The notes: generated by a model from the sequence alone, not told the origin. A stretch of DNA of 64,000 nt from Paenibacillus nasutitermitis (GCF_014641075.1 NZ_BMHP01000003.1:186001-250000), one strand, 5' to 3'; positions 9,424 to 18,712 are shown, numbered from the stretch's first letter. A program made the numbers and translations.

Positions 9424-9494
9424 GGACAAATCTTTATCGCCTGCGGACAATTCTCCAGAATTGCGATAACAAAAAATGTCCTGTTTCATATAAT
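9424..9494 (+). promoter_or_regulatory. Candidate operator and promoter for the secreted CBM protein
   Basis: GGACAAAT (9424-9431) and GGACAATT (9445-9452) form a direct repeat with 21-base spacing. CAATTCT-CC-AGAATTG (9448-9463) is an inverted repeat, enlarged by TTATCGC (9434-9440) and GCGATAA (9463-9469). TATAAT (9489-9494) is a good -10 with a weak -35 (TAACAA, 9467-9472). The arrangement fits an AraC-type activator site, but this is inference. Confidence 0.4.
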
Positions 9495-9588
9495 AGTGAC
9501 CTATTTGCACATAGCTGGAGTTATATGATCGACTTGAGATGACCGCCATCAGAATGGCAAAATCTCATCAAATTGAAGGAGGTCTAAC

Positions 9589-11625
9589 ATGATGAAATCA
9601 CCAAGAACCGGAAAACGCGTCGTTGTTTCACTACTCGCAGCTGTCGTACTCCTCTTGCAGACCGTTGCCGTTCACGCTAGCGGCAATGCCTGGTATGACA
9701 AGTATGTCACCTGGGACTCCACCCATGGAGGAGATTATTACACGGACGCCAATGCCTCCAACCTGGGTTGGGGGGAGGGTTATGTTCTGCGCTCCTACAT
9801 GAACATGTACGAACTGACCGGAAGCACAGCCTGGCTGGACAAAATAACGACTCATTTTGACGCGATGATCGGCAATGCCTCCGACTTCGATGGGGACGGA
9901 TATCTCGACTGGACGACTCCCAATTACTCCGCCAAGCAGGTAGCAAACAGTACATTCGCTTCCGCCGCCAGCGGCGATTCCACCTTGCCGGCAAGCTGGA
10001 CCCGCTTCCAGTCCACCAGCTCAACCGCATATCGTTCCAGCTCCGCAGGCGAGTACTATCCGGGCAAAGACACGGTTGGATTGGTGCTCAAGACGAACGG
10101 CACAAGCTGGCAAAAGCTGTATCAGACCTTGCCCTCCTACGAGCCCGGCCGCAAAAATTCGCTCACCTTCCATGCCAAAACAAACGGTTCCGCAGCCAAA
10201 GGCAACGCCTATATATGGGATGCCACGACCTCGACCATGCTCGCAAGCGTAGTTATCGACAGTACAGACTGGAAAGCGTATAACGTAAACTTCGATGCGC
10301 CCGTTGCCGGCCACTCGCTGCAGGTGTGGCTGGGCCATAATAGTTATTCCGTTGCGGGCGGCACCGTCTATTACGATAATGTTCAGGTATCGGCAAGATA
10401 TGCGTACATGGTGCACGATGGAATGATCGGGCTTCCTATCGCCAAATTCATCCGGTTAGTAAGCGACAATCCGGTCGTATTATCTGCCTATGCGTCTAAA
10501 GCGAACACCTATAGAACCTTTCTGGAAAATAATACAGTTGCGAAATGGCATGATAGCGCAAGCTGGGTGGGCAACACCTGGGTGAATGTCAGCTCGACCG
10601 AAGGCTACTACAAGGAACCGGCCACAATGGATACATTGCCAGGCGTCAACTATATCCCTCTTCCTTATAATATGATGCTGGTATTTGCCGATTTGCAAAT
10701 GACTCTATATGACGTGAACGCGAATCCGGATTACCTGGACAGGGCAAAAAAAGTGAATCAATATTTCAAAAACCGTCTGACGACAAGCGGAAGCTCCTAT
10801 CAATGGAACTATTGGAATACGACTACGCCTGCTCCCGTAATTGAGGACACGTCGCACGGCAATCTCGATATCGAGTCGGCACTGGACATGTACCGGCATA
10901 ATCTGGTTTTCACTGGCTCCGATATGGATAAATTCACCAGCACCTATGTCGACCGCATGTGGAACGGATCGCTGACTTCGCCGCTTGTCTCAGGCAATAT
11001 AAATGGTACAGGAAGTCCTTCCATGGTCCTCTGGAGCTGGATCAGTCTCTCTCCGTTTTCTGCCGATGTCTGGCCAACCGCTGCCAAACAATTCGCCAGC
11101 TTCACGCCAACCTATGGATATGAGGCTCATAATTTCACGGAAATTATGAAATGGGATCCGGTCAAAGTCGTCAATCAAGGCTTTGAATGGAAAACGACAA
11201 CCGACAGCACGCTCCCGGCCAGATGGCTTCGGGTAGGAACAGCTTCAACCGTATATTTGGACACGGTCAACAAAACCAAGGGCAATTACGGGCTCACCGT
11301 CGCATCGAACACGACTGCCATTCAGGCGCTTTATCAGGTTTGGACGCAGTGGAAACCGAATACTACCTATGTCCTCACATTCGATGGCAAATCCAGCGGC
11401 GGATCAACCGGCGGCAGATTGTTCGTGCAGAATAAAACGACCAATTCGCTGCTGACCGACCTAACATTTACCAACACCGCCTGGGGTGGCAAAACGCTTA
11501 CCTTTACAACGCCTGCGGCATCCACCGATGAACTGCGAATTTATTTAGAAAACGGGAATTATTCATTAAGCGGCAATGGCCATTTCGATAATATTGTGAT
11601 CAAACAGTCCGGCGACGCCTGGTAA
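9589..11625 (+). CDS. Secreted protein with an (alpha/alpha)-type enzyme domain and two carbohydrate-binding-like modules
   Basis: A 678-residue exported protein with a signal peptide of about 30 residues (VVVSLLAAVVLLLQTVAVHA). Residues 32-117 and about 269-525 look like one helical-barrel catalytic domain (WGEGYVLRSYMNMYELTG, HDGMIGLPIAKFIRL, VNYIPLPYNMMLVFADLQ, DTSHGNLDIESALDMYRHNL), of the kind found in secreted glycan-active enzymes. I cannot name the family. Residues about 118-268 and 528-674 are two related beta-sandwich modules: both have DSTLPA-W, a LYQ strand and a closing DN-(I/V)-V strand. The first copy interrupts the catalytic domain. AAGGAGGT precedes ATG 9589. The gene ends one base before the stop of the convergent ceramidase-like gene. 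Confidence 0.75.
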   Translation: MMKSPRTGKRVVVSLLAAVVLLLQTVAVHASGNAWYDKYVTWDSTHGGDYYTDANASNLGWGEGYVLRSYMNMYELTGSTAWLDKITTHFDAMIGNASDFDGDGYLDWTTPNYSAKQVANSTFASAASGDSTLPASWTRFQSTSSTAYRSSSAGEYYPGKDTVGLVLKTNGTSWQKLYQTLPSYEPGRKNSLTFHAKTNGSAAKGNAYIWDATTSTMLASVVIDSTDWKAYNVNFDAPVAGHSLQVWLGHNSYSVAGGTVYYDNVQVSARYAYMVHDGMIGLPIAKFIRLVSDNPVVLSAYASKANTYRTFLENNTVAKWHDSASWVGNTWVNVSSTEGYYKEPATMDTLPGVNYIPLPYNMMLVFADLQMTLYDVNANPDYLDRAKKVNQYFKNRLTTSGSSYQWNYWNTTTPAPVIEDTSHGNLDIESALDMYRHNLVFTGSDMDKFTSTYVDRMWNGSLTSPLVSGNINGTGSPSMVLWSWISLSPFSADVWPTAAKQFASFTPTYGYEAHNFTEIMKWDPVKVVNQGFEWKTTTDSTLPARWLRVGTASTVYLDTVNKTKGNYGLTVASNTTAIQALYQVWTQWKPNTTYVLTFDGKSSGGSTGGRLFVQNKTTNSLLTDLTFTNTAWGGKTLTFTTPAASTDELRIYLENGNYSLSGNGHFDNIVIKQSGDAW

Positions 11626-11626
11626 A

Positions 11627-12895
11627 CTACTTCAGAAAACCGTCAAGCGCATTTTTCAATACCTGCTCCACCTTGGGGTCAAACACAGCGGGCATGGCAA
11701 AATAATAAGTGGAATCATAGCTCTCATACCCGCCTTCTTGCAGCTGCGCGGCTGTCGGGACGTAGCCGAACATCCCGTTCGTATACGCAATGGGAAGGAT
11801 ACGTCCCTTCGACAGCCTTTTGAGATAAAGTCCATATTCCACCACAATTTCGGCATTCATGGCCAGGAACGAACATTCCTCGGCCAGCTTCAGCCAGGTC
11901 AGTTCAAGCGGCATCGTTTGTTTCAGGCCATGAAACCTGTCCAGCTGGATCCGGTGCCATTCGCCGTGAACATCCGGAAGCGACAAGCCATCTTCCAGTG
12001 TCTGCTTGTCCGGCAAAGCAGCCAGAGGCAGCTCGACTGTCTCAGATCTCCACTGAAGCCGGCAGCCGGTTAGAGGCGTCATCGGCTTGTCCAGCACACG
12101 GAGAACATCTCCTGCAAACGCAAGCCCGACTTCGATAACCTGCTCATCCGTACCGCGAATGACGATTTGTCCGTCCCCCGGATTAATATCGCCGCAGGTC
12201 CCCTGCAGAAATCCGGCTACCACCCCATTGCCATATTGCTGCTCGACTGTTTCCATAGCGACGCCAATATATTCCGACGAAAATTTATTCTCATTGGTTA
12301 TAACGGGGTGACAGGCATAATGAATGAATACAGCCTTGGGAGTATCGTGCAGATCGGTGAACCGGATCACATTCAGTTCATGATCCACCTCATCCGTCTT
12401 GGGCGGAGACTTTCTCAGCCCGCGGCGGTTAATGCCCAGCAGCGACTGGCCCGTCCCCCGCTCCGCTCTTACAGGTTCAAGATTTGCAAGGGCCTGCTCA
12501 ATTCCATCCAGCACGTGCTCCTCAAGCTTGGCCAAATACACAAGATCCGGCTGTCCCAGATAGGAAGTAAACAACAGACTCGTTTGGGGACCTGAGTGGG
12601 TATGTGTTCCATGCAGCAAAATCGCAGCTTCTTCTATGCCAAAACGGCTGTGGATTCGCCGTTTCAAATCCGGCACCCTGTCACTCCCCCACCAAAGCAA
12701 ATCTGCCGAAATCAACAAGCTGCGCTGCGCATCCCCATTATTTCGGCTCTCGAAGACAAAGATTCGCGCATATAACGGGTGAGAGACATCTTCGGCTGGT
12801 CCCATACTGCTGCGGGAAGCAAATCCGGCGAGCGAAACAGGAAAGGTTGGGGTAATATCAATTTTTTCCGTACCGAGATACAACACTGATTCCAT
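11627..12895 (-). CDS. Neutral/alkaline ceramidase-like hydrolase
   Basis: A 422-residue protein matching the N-terminal catalytic domain of neutral/alkaline non-lysosomal ceramidases. It has the N-terminal KIDITPTFPVSLAGF block, the zinc-site motif HGTHTHSGPQT, and the FIHYACHP and FLQGTCGDINP blocks that carry further ligands and the nucleophile region. No signal peptide is seen, and it is shorter than secreted ceramidases (about 650), lacking their C-terminal domain. Cytoplasmic bacterial relatives occur beside sugar genes, so an amide or ester of a glycan is a more likely substrate than ceramide. That is inference. It follows the SIS gene by 30 bases on the same strand. Confidence 0.85.
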   Translation of the reverse strand: MESVLYLGTEKIDITPTFPVSLAGFASRSSMGPAEDVSHPLYARIFVFESRNNGDAQRSLLISADLLWWGSDRVPDLKRRIHSRFGIEEAAILLHGTHTHSGPQTSLLFTSYLGQPDLVYLAKLEEHVLDGIEQALANLEPVRAERGTGQSLLGINRRGLRKSPPKTDEVDHELNVIRFTDLHDTPKAVFIHYACHPVITNENKFSSEYIGVAMETVEQQYGNGVVAGFLQGTCGDINPGDGQIVIRGTDEQVIEVGLAFAGDVLRVLDKPMTPLTGCRLQWRSETVELPLAALPDKQTLEDGLSLPDVHGEWHRIQLDRFHGLKQTMPLELTWLKLAEECSFLAMNAEIVVEYGLYLKRLSKGRILPIAYTNGMFGYVPTAAQLQEGGYESYDSTYYFAMPAVFDPKVEQVLKNALDGFLK

Positions 12896-12925
12896 GGATT
12901 ACGCACTCCATTTCCATTTATTAGG

Positions 12926-13684
12926 TTATAACTTCTTGATGCGGCCTTTAAACCGTTCCATGAACTGTTTATTCCACTCATCGCCCCCTGCTGCGTTGCC
13001 GCTCATCCAGATGGGAGGCTTGATCCCTTCAGCAACCAGAATATTGACGGTTTCCGCTACCATTGCATTCAATAGATAAGCATTGGCGAAAGTAGATAGA
13101 GCAGCAACACGCTGTTCCAGCCCCTCGATGTCCAGAACGGCGTCACCCACGCTTATTTTACAGTCCAATACCACATCGACGAGCTCATAGAGATTTTGTT
13201 TGGAAGGGTGTCTGGCCACATGGTCTGCGGGTGTTTGCCGGGAATGCGCAACTGAAGTAACGCCGATCGTTGTGACCCCGCGTTTCCTTGCTTCCAGCGC
13301 CGTATCGATTACGGCTGAATTAATGCCGTAGGCATTAATAATAATGAGCAGATCCCCCTTTGCCAGACCGTAATCCTGAACCACAATGTTCCCATACCCG
13401 GGTGTACGCTCGACCGCCATCGAACGAAGAGCTCCTCCGCTTAACAAGGTTCCTTCATCGAGAATCGCACTAATATGCATCAAGCCGCCTGCCCGGAAAA
13501 AGATTTCCTGGGATCCCAGATTAGAATGCCCGCCTGGTCCATAGGCATAGACGATTTTATCTTGTTTGACATGGTCGGCAACGATACGGGCCGCTTGCAT
13601 AACCGACTTCATTTCTTCGTCATGCAGCTTCTGCAAATGTTCGGTCACTATCGCTAAATATCGGGTCATCGGCTTGATTGTCAC
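12926..13684 (-). CDS. SIS-domain sugar-phosphate-binding protein
   Basis: A 252-residue SIS (sugar isomerase) domain protein of the SIS_2/UPF0309 group. Characteristic blocks are YGPGGHSNLGSQEIFFRAGG near residues 48-67 and the phosphate-binding GDLLIIINAYGINSAVIDTA segment followed by GVTTIGVTSVAHS. Family members bind or isomerise phosphorylated (often amino) sugars. The C-terminus carries a conserved helix and a VAEGIKPPIWMSGNAAGGD loop. It is the first gene of a two-gene operon with the ceramidase-like hydrolase. That pairing suggests a deacylase step followed by handling of the freed amino sugar phosphate; the order of reactions is not shown. Confidence 0.85.
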   Translation of the reverse strand: MTIKPMTRYLAIVTEHLQKLHDEEMKSVMQAARIVADHVKQDKIVYAYGPGGHSNLGSQEIFFRAGGLMHISAILDEGTLLSGGALRSMAVERTPGYGNIVVQDYGLAKGDLLIIINAYGINSAVIDTALEARKRGVTTIGVTSVAHSRQTPADHVARHPSKQNLYELVDVVLDCKISVGDAVLDIEGLEQRVAALSTFANAYLLNAMVAETVNILVAEGIKPPIWMSGNAAGGDEWNKQFMERFKGRIKKL

Positions 13685-13785
13685 TGATTATTCCCCTTTC
13701 CATATGGATGGGGCCTAGCCCGCAATAACTCCCTGGCCTTTAGCGCCACCACTACTATTAATATACAGGAGAGGGGTCGGTGAAG

Positions 13786-13825
13786 AAGGACAAATCGCTC
13801 GCCTGGTGTGTCATTTTTTGTCCTT
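13786..13825. promoter_or_regulatory. Inverted repeat upstream of the SIS operon
   Basis: AAGGACAAA (13786-13794) and TTTGTCCTT (13817-13825) are perfect nine-base arms with a 22-base spacer, 102 bases upstream of the SIS start. The half-site contains GGACAAATC, also present at 9424. A shared regulator site is possible. Confidence 0.4.
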
Positions 13826-13870
13826 TCATGAGCGTCCATACATGATGAATCGGGAGATCATTGGATCAAT

Positions 13871-13898
13871 AAAAAAGCAAGGAGATTAGTCTCCTTGC
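13871..13898 (-). terminator. Rho-independent terminator of the epimerase gene
   Basis: Nine-base stem GCAAGGAGA/TCTCCTTGC (13877-13885 with 13890-13898), four-base loop, followed on the minus strand by TTTTTT. Confidence 0.88.
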
Positions 13899-13942
13899 CT
13901 CAGTATTCCCGGCCCGGATGGGGTGGGAAATGTTTGCAGTTC

Positions 13943-14959
13943 CTATTCTCTGACGCGCGCTGCAGCCTCGTCCATAGCGGTGATGACCTTATCGCACCAA
14001 AGATCAAAGGCCGGATCTTCTTTCTGATGCTCGGGATGGGCTAAAATATAGTCAACCGTCTGCCGGATCCCTTGATCCAGCCGGATCGTTGCGACAAAAT
14101 CGGGTACCAGTCTCTTCAGCTTGGCATTGTCGAATACAACGGAATTCGCTTTATCGCCAAGCAGGCCTCCCCTGTAATCCTCCGTGCTGCACGCAGCAAG
14201 AAATTCTGAGGCGACATGTACCGCCTGAAGCTTCACGCCAAGAGCAGCGGCAATAATTTCATAGATTTGATTCCAGGTCACGCTCTCATCCGAAGTAATA
14301 TGAACGGACTCGCCGATCGCGTGGATGTTGCCCATCAACCCGATAAAGCCTTTGGCAAAATCTTCGTTATGCGTCATGGTCCACAGCGAGGTGCCGTCCC
14401 CATGAATAATTACCGGCTTGTTCGCCAGCATCCGTCTGGCAACCTGCCAGCTTCCATTGCTCCCGTGCACACCGAGCGGAATCGATCGTTCATCATAGGT
14501 ATGGCTTGGCCGGACGATGGTAATCGGAAATCCCTGCTCACGGTACTGCTTCAGCAAATAGTCCTCGCAGGCGATTTTGTTTCTGGAATACTCCCAATAA
14601 GGATTGGATAAGGGGGTCCCTTCGGTAACCAGATAATCGGATAATGGCGTCTGGTAGGCGGAAGCCGAGCTGATAAACATAAACTGCTTCGTTTTATCTT
14701 TAAACAGCCGGTAGTCTCTTTCCAGCTGCGGGGGAGTAAAGGCTATAAAATCAGCAACCACATCAAATTCCAGGTCTGCAATCAGCCGGGCAATGTGGTC
14801 TTCATCATTAATATCCGCTTGAAGAATACGGACGCCTGCTGGCAGTTCATCATTGCGATTGCCCCTGTTCAACAGGTAAAGCTCGCAGCCTTGATCCAGC
14901 AGCTGCCTCGTAATAGCCGAGCTGATGGTACCCGTTCCTCCTATAAAAAGCGCTTTCAT
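13943..14959 (-). CDS. NAD(P)-dependent sugar epimerase/dehydratase (extended SDR)
   Basis: A 338-residue extended short-chain dehydrogenase. The Rossmann nucleotide motif is GGTGTISS near residue 8, the serine of the catalytic triad lies in FISSASAY, and the YxxxK motif is YSRNK in NPYWEYSRNKIACEDYLL. The family acts on nucleotide sugars or related polyol substrates. ATG 14959 is chosen over an upstream in-frame start at 14989 because GGAGGT lies six bases before it. It is a single-gene unit with its own terminator, separated from the YesN gene by about 85 bases. The exact reaction is unknown. Confidence 0.85.
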   Translation of the reverse strand: MKALFIGGTGTISSAITRQLLDQGCELYLLNRGNRNDELPAGVRILQADINDEDHIARLIADLEFDVVADFIAFTPPQLERDYRLFKDKTKQFMFISSASAYQTPLSDYLVTEGTPLSNPYWEYSRNKIACEDYLLKQYREQGFPITIVRPSHTYDERSIPLGVHGSNGSWQVARRMLANKPVIIHGDGTSLWTMTHNEDFAKGFIGLMGNIHAIGESVHITSDESVTWNQIYEIIAAALGVKLQAVHVASEFLAACSTEDYRGGLLGDKANSVVFDNAKLKRLVPDFVATIRLDQGIRQTVDYILAHPEHQKEDPAFDLWCDKVITAMDEAAARVRE

Positions 14960-15044
14960 ATTAACACCTCCATAGTATGCGTTTCCCACCCCTTATGATA
15001 GCATGCGATCCGCGCGAAAACAAAGCAAGAAAGAGGGGAAGGAG

Positions 15045-16655
15045 TCAGCACTCGTTACCATTAAGCCTATTGTCCTCGCGGTACGCTGAGGGACTAAGAC
15101 CCGTTGACTTTTTAAATACATGGCAAAAGTAATTCTGATCCTCGTAGCCGACCAGTTGGGAAATACGTGTGATTTTCAAGCTCGTTGTGGCCAGCAGCTC
15201 CTTCGACCGCGTCATTCTGACCCGGGTCAAATAATCGTTGAAGCTGATGCCCACCACCTGCTTGAACAGCCTGGAGAAATAATTGGGGTGAATAGGGTAG
15301 CAATCCGCAACCCATTGCAAGGAAAGGTTCTCCGCATAATGCTGATCGGCATACAGCCGGACGGACATGATAATCTCATCCCCCGTAAGGCTGCGGTCCG
15401 CCGGACCCTTCAGCTGTTGGAGCTGCTGCTCAATAATGGGAATAATATCACGCCATGTCGAGATATTTTCCAGAGCGGCCATCGGCTTCATATCGGCCGC
15501 TTGATCGCTGACACCCATCTTGGTCATTTGCTTGCGCAGCAGATGGATCACTTCGGTGTACAAATATTCCAACTGTTCAAAACGCGGAGCCGGCTGGTGG
15601 GCCACGGCGCGGAACAACCGCTGCGTATATTGGATAAACTCCTGATGATTGCTTTCTTCCAGCATGCCGGACAGCGCCTCGCGGGCCTGCGCGGTCATGA
15701 GCGGGTAAACCGGCCGGCCGTCTTCATCGTCCTGTTCCACATATACTTTGCTTTCCCCGAACAAAGTGCGGTTTTTCACATTTCGAAGGGCTTCCAAATA
15801 GGAGCTCCGCAGCTTGGGAAGTGCTTGTTTCCAGCCTCCAATGCCGATCGAAACCTTCAAGCCCAGATGGTCCGCTGACCACCTTAAGGTTTCTTCCAGC
15901 AGCATGGCGACGGGTTGCAAGTCAGCTGCGTGTTCACAGCCAAGAAAACATACAATTTCGTCCGGGTGGTAGGCATGCTTGAATAGGACAGCTTCCATTT
16001 TGCTCGTGGCCAGCGTATCGTGAATGAGATTCATAACGGCAAAACGGGCCAGGGACTGATCGTTTTCCTTGAACCGGGCAGCATCCGGACATGGCGTTAT
16101 TTTGATCGATGCGGCTGCCCAATAACGACTTCCGCTCTCCGAACAAGGCAGGCTGCCGCTCCAGTCCGCCCCCGGTTCCGAGACAAGATGAGTCAGCTCA
16201 AAGTCGTCTGCCCCAAGGTCGCTTTGCCGCATCATCTGATGAAGCTTGTTCAGCCTGGAATGATCCTCCGCCACTTGCTTCTCATCGTGAAGCTGACGGC
16301 ACAAATCGGATAACAGGGTATGAAGTTTGTCTTTGTCCACAGGCTTCAGCAGGTAATCCTTCACATTGTACTGCATCGCTTCCCGTACATAATCAAATTC
16401 ATTGAAACCGCTGATGATTACAAATTTCGTCCGGGGAAACCGGGCATGTACCTTGCTGATAAACTGCAGGCCGTCCATTCCGGGCATCCGGACATCAGTC
16501 AGAACGATGTCCGGCTTGCAGCGTTCGAACTCGCCTATCGCTTCCAGGCCATTGGATGCCTCGCAGGCAAGCTGCAGGCCGAGCCTGGACCAATCGATTT
16601 TGCGTATGAGCCCTTCACGGATAAGCGGCTCATCCTCAACGATCATGATCTTCAT
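15045..16655 (-). CDS. YesN-type response regulator with AraC output domain
   Basis: A 536-residue response regulator. The receiver domain (residues 1 to about 120) has acidic EDE at 7-9, phospho-acceptor Asp54 in VLTDVRMPGMDG and the conserved lysine in LLKPVDKDKL. A long middle region and a C-terminal AraC-type DNA-binding domain follow (about residues 430-536; LSLQWVADCYPIHPNYFSRL and ITRISQLVGYEDQNYFCHVF). ATG 16655, with GGAGG eight bases upstream, is preferred over GTG 16670. It overlaps the sensor kinase gene by 20 bases. The pair is divergent from importer 2, which it very likely activates. Confidence 0.94.
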   Translation of the reverse strand: MKIMIVEDEPLIREGLIRKIDWSRLGLQLACEASNGLEAIGEFERCKPDIVLTDVRMPGMDGLQFISKVHARFPRTKFVIISGFNEFDYVREAMQYNVKDYLLKPVDKDKLHTLLSDLCRQLHDEKQVAEDHSRLNKLHQMMRQSDLGADDFELTHLVSEPGADWSGSLPCSESGSRYWAAASIKITPCPDAARFKENDQSLARFAVMNLIHDTLATSKMEAVLFKHAYHPDEIVCFLGCEHAADLQPVAMLLEETLRWSADHLGLKVSIGIGGWKQALPKLRSSYLEALRNVKNRTLFGESKVYVEQDDEDGRPVYPLMTAQAREALSGMLEESNHQEFIQYTQRLFRAVAHQPAPRFEQLEYLYTEVIHLLRKQMTKMGVSDQAADMKPMAALENISTWRDIIPIIEQQLQQLKGPADRSLTGDEIIMSVRLYADQHYAENLSLQWVADCYPIHPNYFSRLFKQVVGISFNDYLTRVRMTRSKELLATTSLKITRISQLVGYEDQNYFCHVFKKSTGLSPSAYREDNRLNGNEC

Positions 16656-18492
16656 GCTTATCGCCTCCACCCGTCTGTTTCGGCAGAATAAATTGAATGC
16701 GTGTCCCTTCCCCTACCGTACTCTCAATCGATATTACCGGATTCAAATCATAATACATTTCAATTCGTTTGAGCACATTGGCAAGGCCGATTCTTGTTTT
16801 TGCGGATGAAGGCGAATGCCGGAAGGCAAGCTTCGACGGATCAGTAAGTCTCCTCTCCAACATCTCGATCGCAGCGGGATCCATACCCGTCCCGTTATCC
16901 GCTACACTAATTTCAAGCCGCTGCTCATCCAGGCTGCGAATGGCAACCTGAACGGATTTATAGCCGAGCTTCTGCTCCAATCCGTGAATAATGGCATTTT
17001 CGACTAGCGGCTGAATTAAAAATTTGGGAATGACCACATCTTCAACCTGTTCGTCAACCTTCATCTCATAATGAAACTGATCGGAGAAACGGATCTGATA
17101 GATGGACAAATACTGATTCAGATGATTAATTTCCTCCTGGATGGTCGCAAAGCTTCCGCCATTGAGATTGTAACGGAGCATATTGCCAAGGGCCAGGCAG
17201 ATGTGGCTCACTCGCATATCTCCATTGATGGAAGACAGGCTGTCAATCGTAGAAAGCGTGTTATAGAGAAAATGGGGATTGATTTGAGATTGAAGAGCTT
17301 TGATCTCCGCTTCTTTCTTCAGCAGCTCCGTTTCGTACACCTTCATGATGAGCTTGCGGATTTCAGCCGTCATTTTGTTGAAGCTGTGCTGAATGGTGGA
17401 CAGTTCATCGGCACCTTTGACATGAATATAGGCCTGAAAATCGCCCATCTCCACCAGCTTCATCTTCTTGTTTAATTCCTTCAGCGGTCTTGTTACCCCG
17501 TTTGCAATGATGGAGCCAAGCAGCATAGCGAATACAAAACTGATTACGGCAATAAGGATCAGCGTGTTGCGAAATACATTGACCTTATGAAGAATCCGGT
17601 CAAGCGGCACGCTCCCGACGACGGTCCAGCCGCCATAGCTGAGGGAATGCGCGAAACCGATGTACTTTTTGTCATTCTTGCTGAATTGGAAATCGGCATA
17701 CCTGCTGCCAGTCAGGTTGTTCCGGTAAGCTGTGAATAAGGGGTCGCCGGCAATCGACTTGCCAATCCGGTCGTTGGTACTGGTAAATATGATGGTTCCC
17801 TCACGGTCGACGATATAGCTGCTGCCTTCATCATTGTCCAGACCAAGGAAAGCCTTCTCCAGAATATCGGGGTCCATGGCAATCTGGATATAGCCGACCG
17901 GGTATTGGGAGTTGGACGTAATCCGTTTCATCTGCTGCACATAGCTGATGGTATGAATAGCCTTGAGTTCATTCTTGGCCGTAGTAATCGAAACCGTCCA
18001 CAGCGGGAATCCGTCAAGCAGTCTGGCTTGTTCGTGAAGCGTCTTCTGATCGTCAGCCATCATGGACCGCAGAGTCGAGTTGTAATAATAGTAGCTGGAG
18101 AACTGTTCGCCGCCCAGCCTGGTCATTTGGATATACGAGATGAGCGGGGTTTGCATTTTCTGACCCTCAAGTTTATTCCGGTAATACTTCTGATTGTCGA
18201 AGCTGGGTGTGCCTTCGAGAAATTGCTGCACGGACGTGTCGCTGAAATAACTGTATCCAATGCTGCCGATGGTCTTGAAATGCAGCTCCAGGGTATCTAC
18301 CGTCTGCTCGGTCAGCTTCTCCAGCCCTTCAAGCATGGAGGCTTTAAGCTCACGACTCATGATCCGGTAATACGAGTAGCCCATAATTAAAGCGGTTAGC
18401 CCGATGACAAGGAAAAAGGAGAGAATCATCTTACTGCGAAACTGTATCCCGGTCAGCCTTTTCCTGTTCAGCCAAGGTTTGATGAGACTCAT
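16636..18492 (-). CDS. YesM-type sensor histidine kinase
   Basis: A 618-residue membrane kinase. It has TM1 near residues 23-45, an extracellular Cache-like sensor (about 46-305), TM2 near 308-330, HAMP, then a His_kinase domain with the phospho-accepting histidine in QINPHFLYNTLSTIDSL and an HATPase domain (PLVENAIIHGLEQKLG, VADNGTGMDP, GIGLANVLKRIEMYY). It signals to the YesN regulator encoded just downstream. Such pairs sense extracellular saccharides or their binding proteins and switch on neighbouring importers. ATG 18492 follows AGGGGG at unusually short spacing, so the exact start is uncertain. Confidence 0.93.
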   Translation of the reverse strand: MSLIKPWLNRKRLTGIQFRSKMILSFFLVIGLTALIMGYSYYRIMSRELKASMLEGLEKLTEQTVDTLELHFKTIGSIGYSYFSDTSVQQFLEGTPSFDNQKYYRNKLEGQKMQTPLISYIQMTRLGGEQFSSYYYYNSTLRSMMADDQKTLHEQARLLDGFPLWTVSITTAKNELKAIHTISYVQQMKRITSNSQYPVGYIQIAMDPDILEKAFLGLDNDEGSSYIVDREGTIIFTSTNDRIGKSIAGDPLFTAYRNNLTGSRYADFQFSKNDKKYIGFAHSLSYGGWTVVGSVPLDRILHKVNVFRNTLILIAVISFVFAMLLGSIIANGVTRPLKELNKKMKLVEMGDFQAYIHVKGADELSTIQHSFNKMTAEIRKLIMKVYETELLKKEAEIKALQSQINPHFLYNTLSTIDSLSSINGDMRVSHICLALGNMLRYNLNGGSFATIQEEINHLNQYLSIYQIRFSDQFHYEMKVDEQVEDVVIPKFLIQPLVENAIIHGLEQKLGYKSVQVAIRSLDEQRLEISVADNGTGMDPAAIEMLERRLTDPSKLAFRHSPSSAKTRIGLANVLKRIEMYYDLNPVISIESTVGEGTRIQFILPKQTGGGDKHEDHDR

Positions 18493-18683
18493 TCCCCCTA
18501 AAAGTTTCTAGCGGAACTTCCTGGATGACCTCAAAGCGAGCTGGAAACTTACTTTAGAAGCATAAGCTAAGAATGTATGCGCTTACTGCGGATGTATTCG
18601 ACAACTGGGACTGTTTTCCTTTTTGGTGAAAAGGAATCGCAGCCCTCCTTAAAATATTGCTAAGGAGAGGTTACGATTTTGTA

Positions 18684-18712
18684 TAGAAAGCGCTATCATA
18701 CCATCATATACT
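18684..18712 (+). promoter_or_regulatory. Promoter with overlapping CcpA-like cre box, importer 2
   Basis: TAGAAA (18684-18689), a 17-base spacer and TATACT (18707-18712) precede GTG 18752 by 40 bases. AGAAAGCGCTATCA (18685-18698) matches 13 of 14 positions of the CcpA consensus TGWAANCGNTNWCA. Overlap with the -35 and spacer would let CcpA repress the operon when a preferred sugar is present. Confidence 0.55.
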
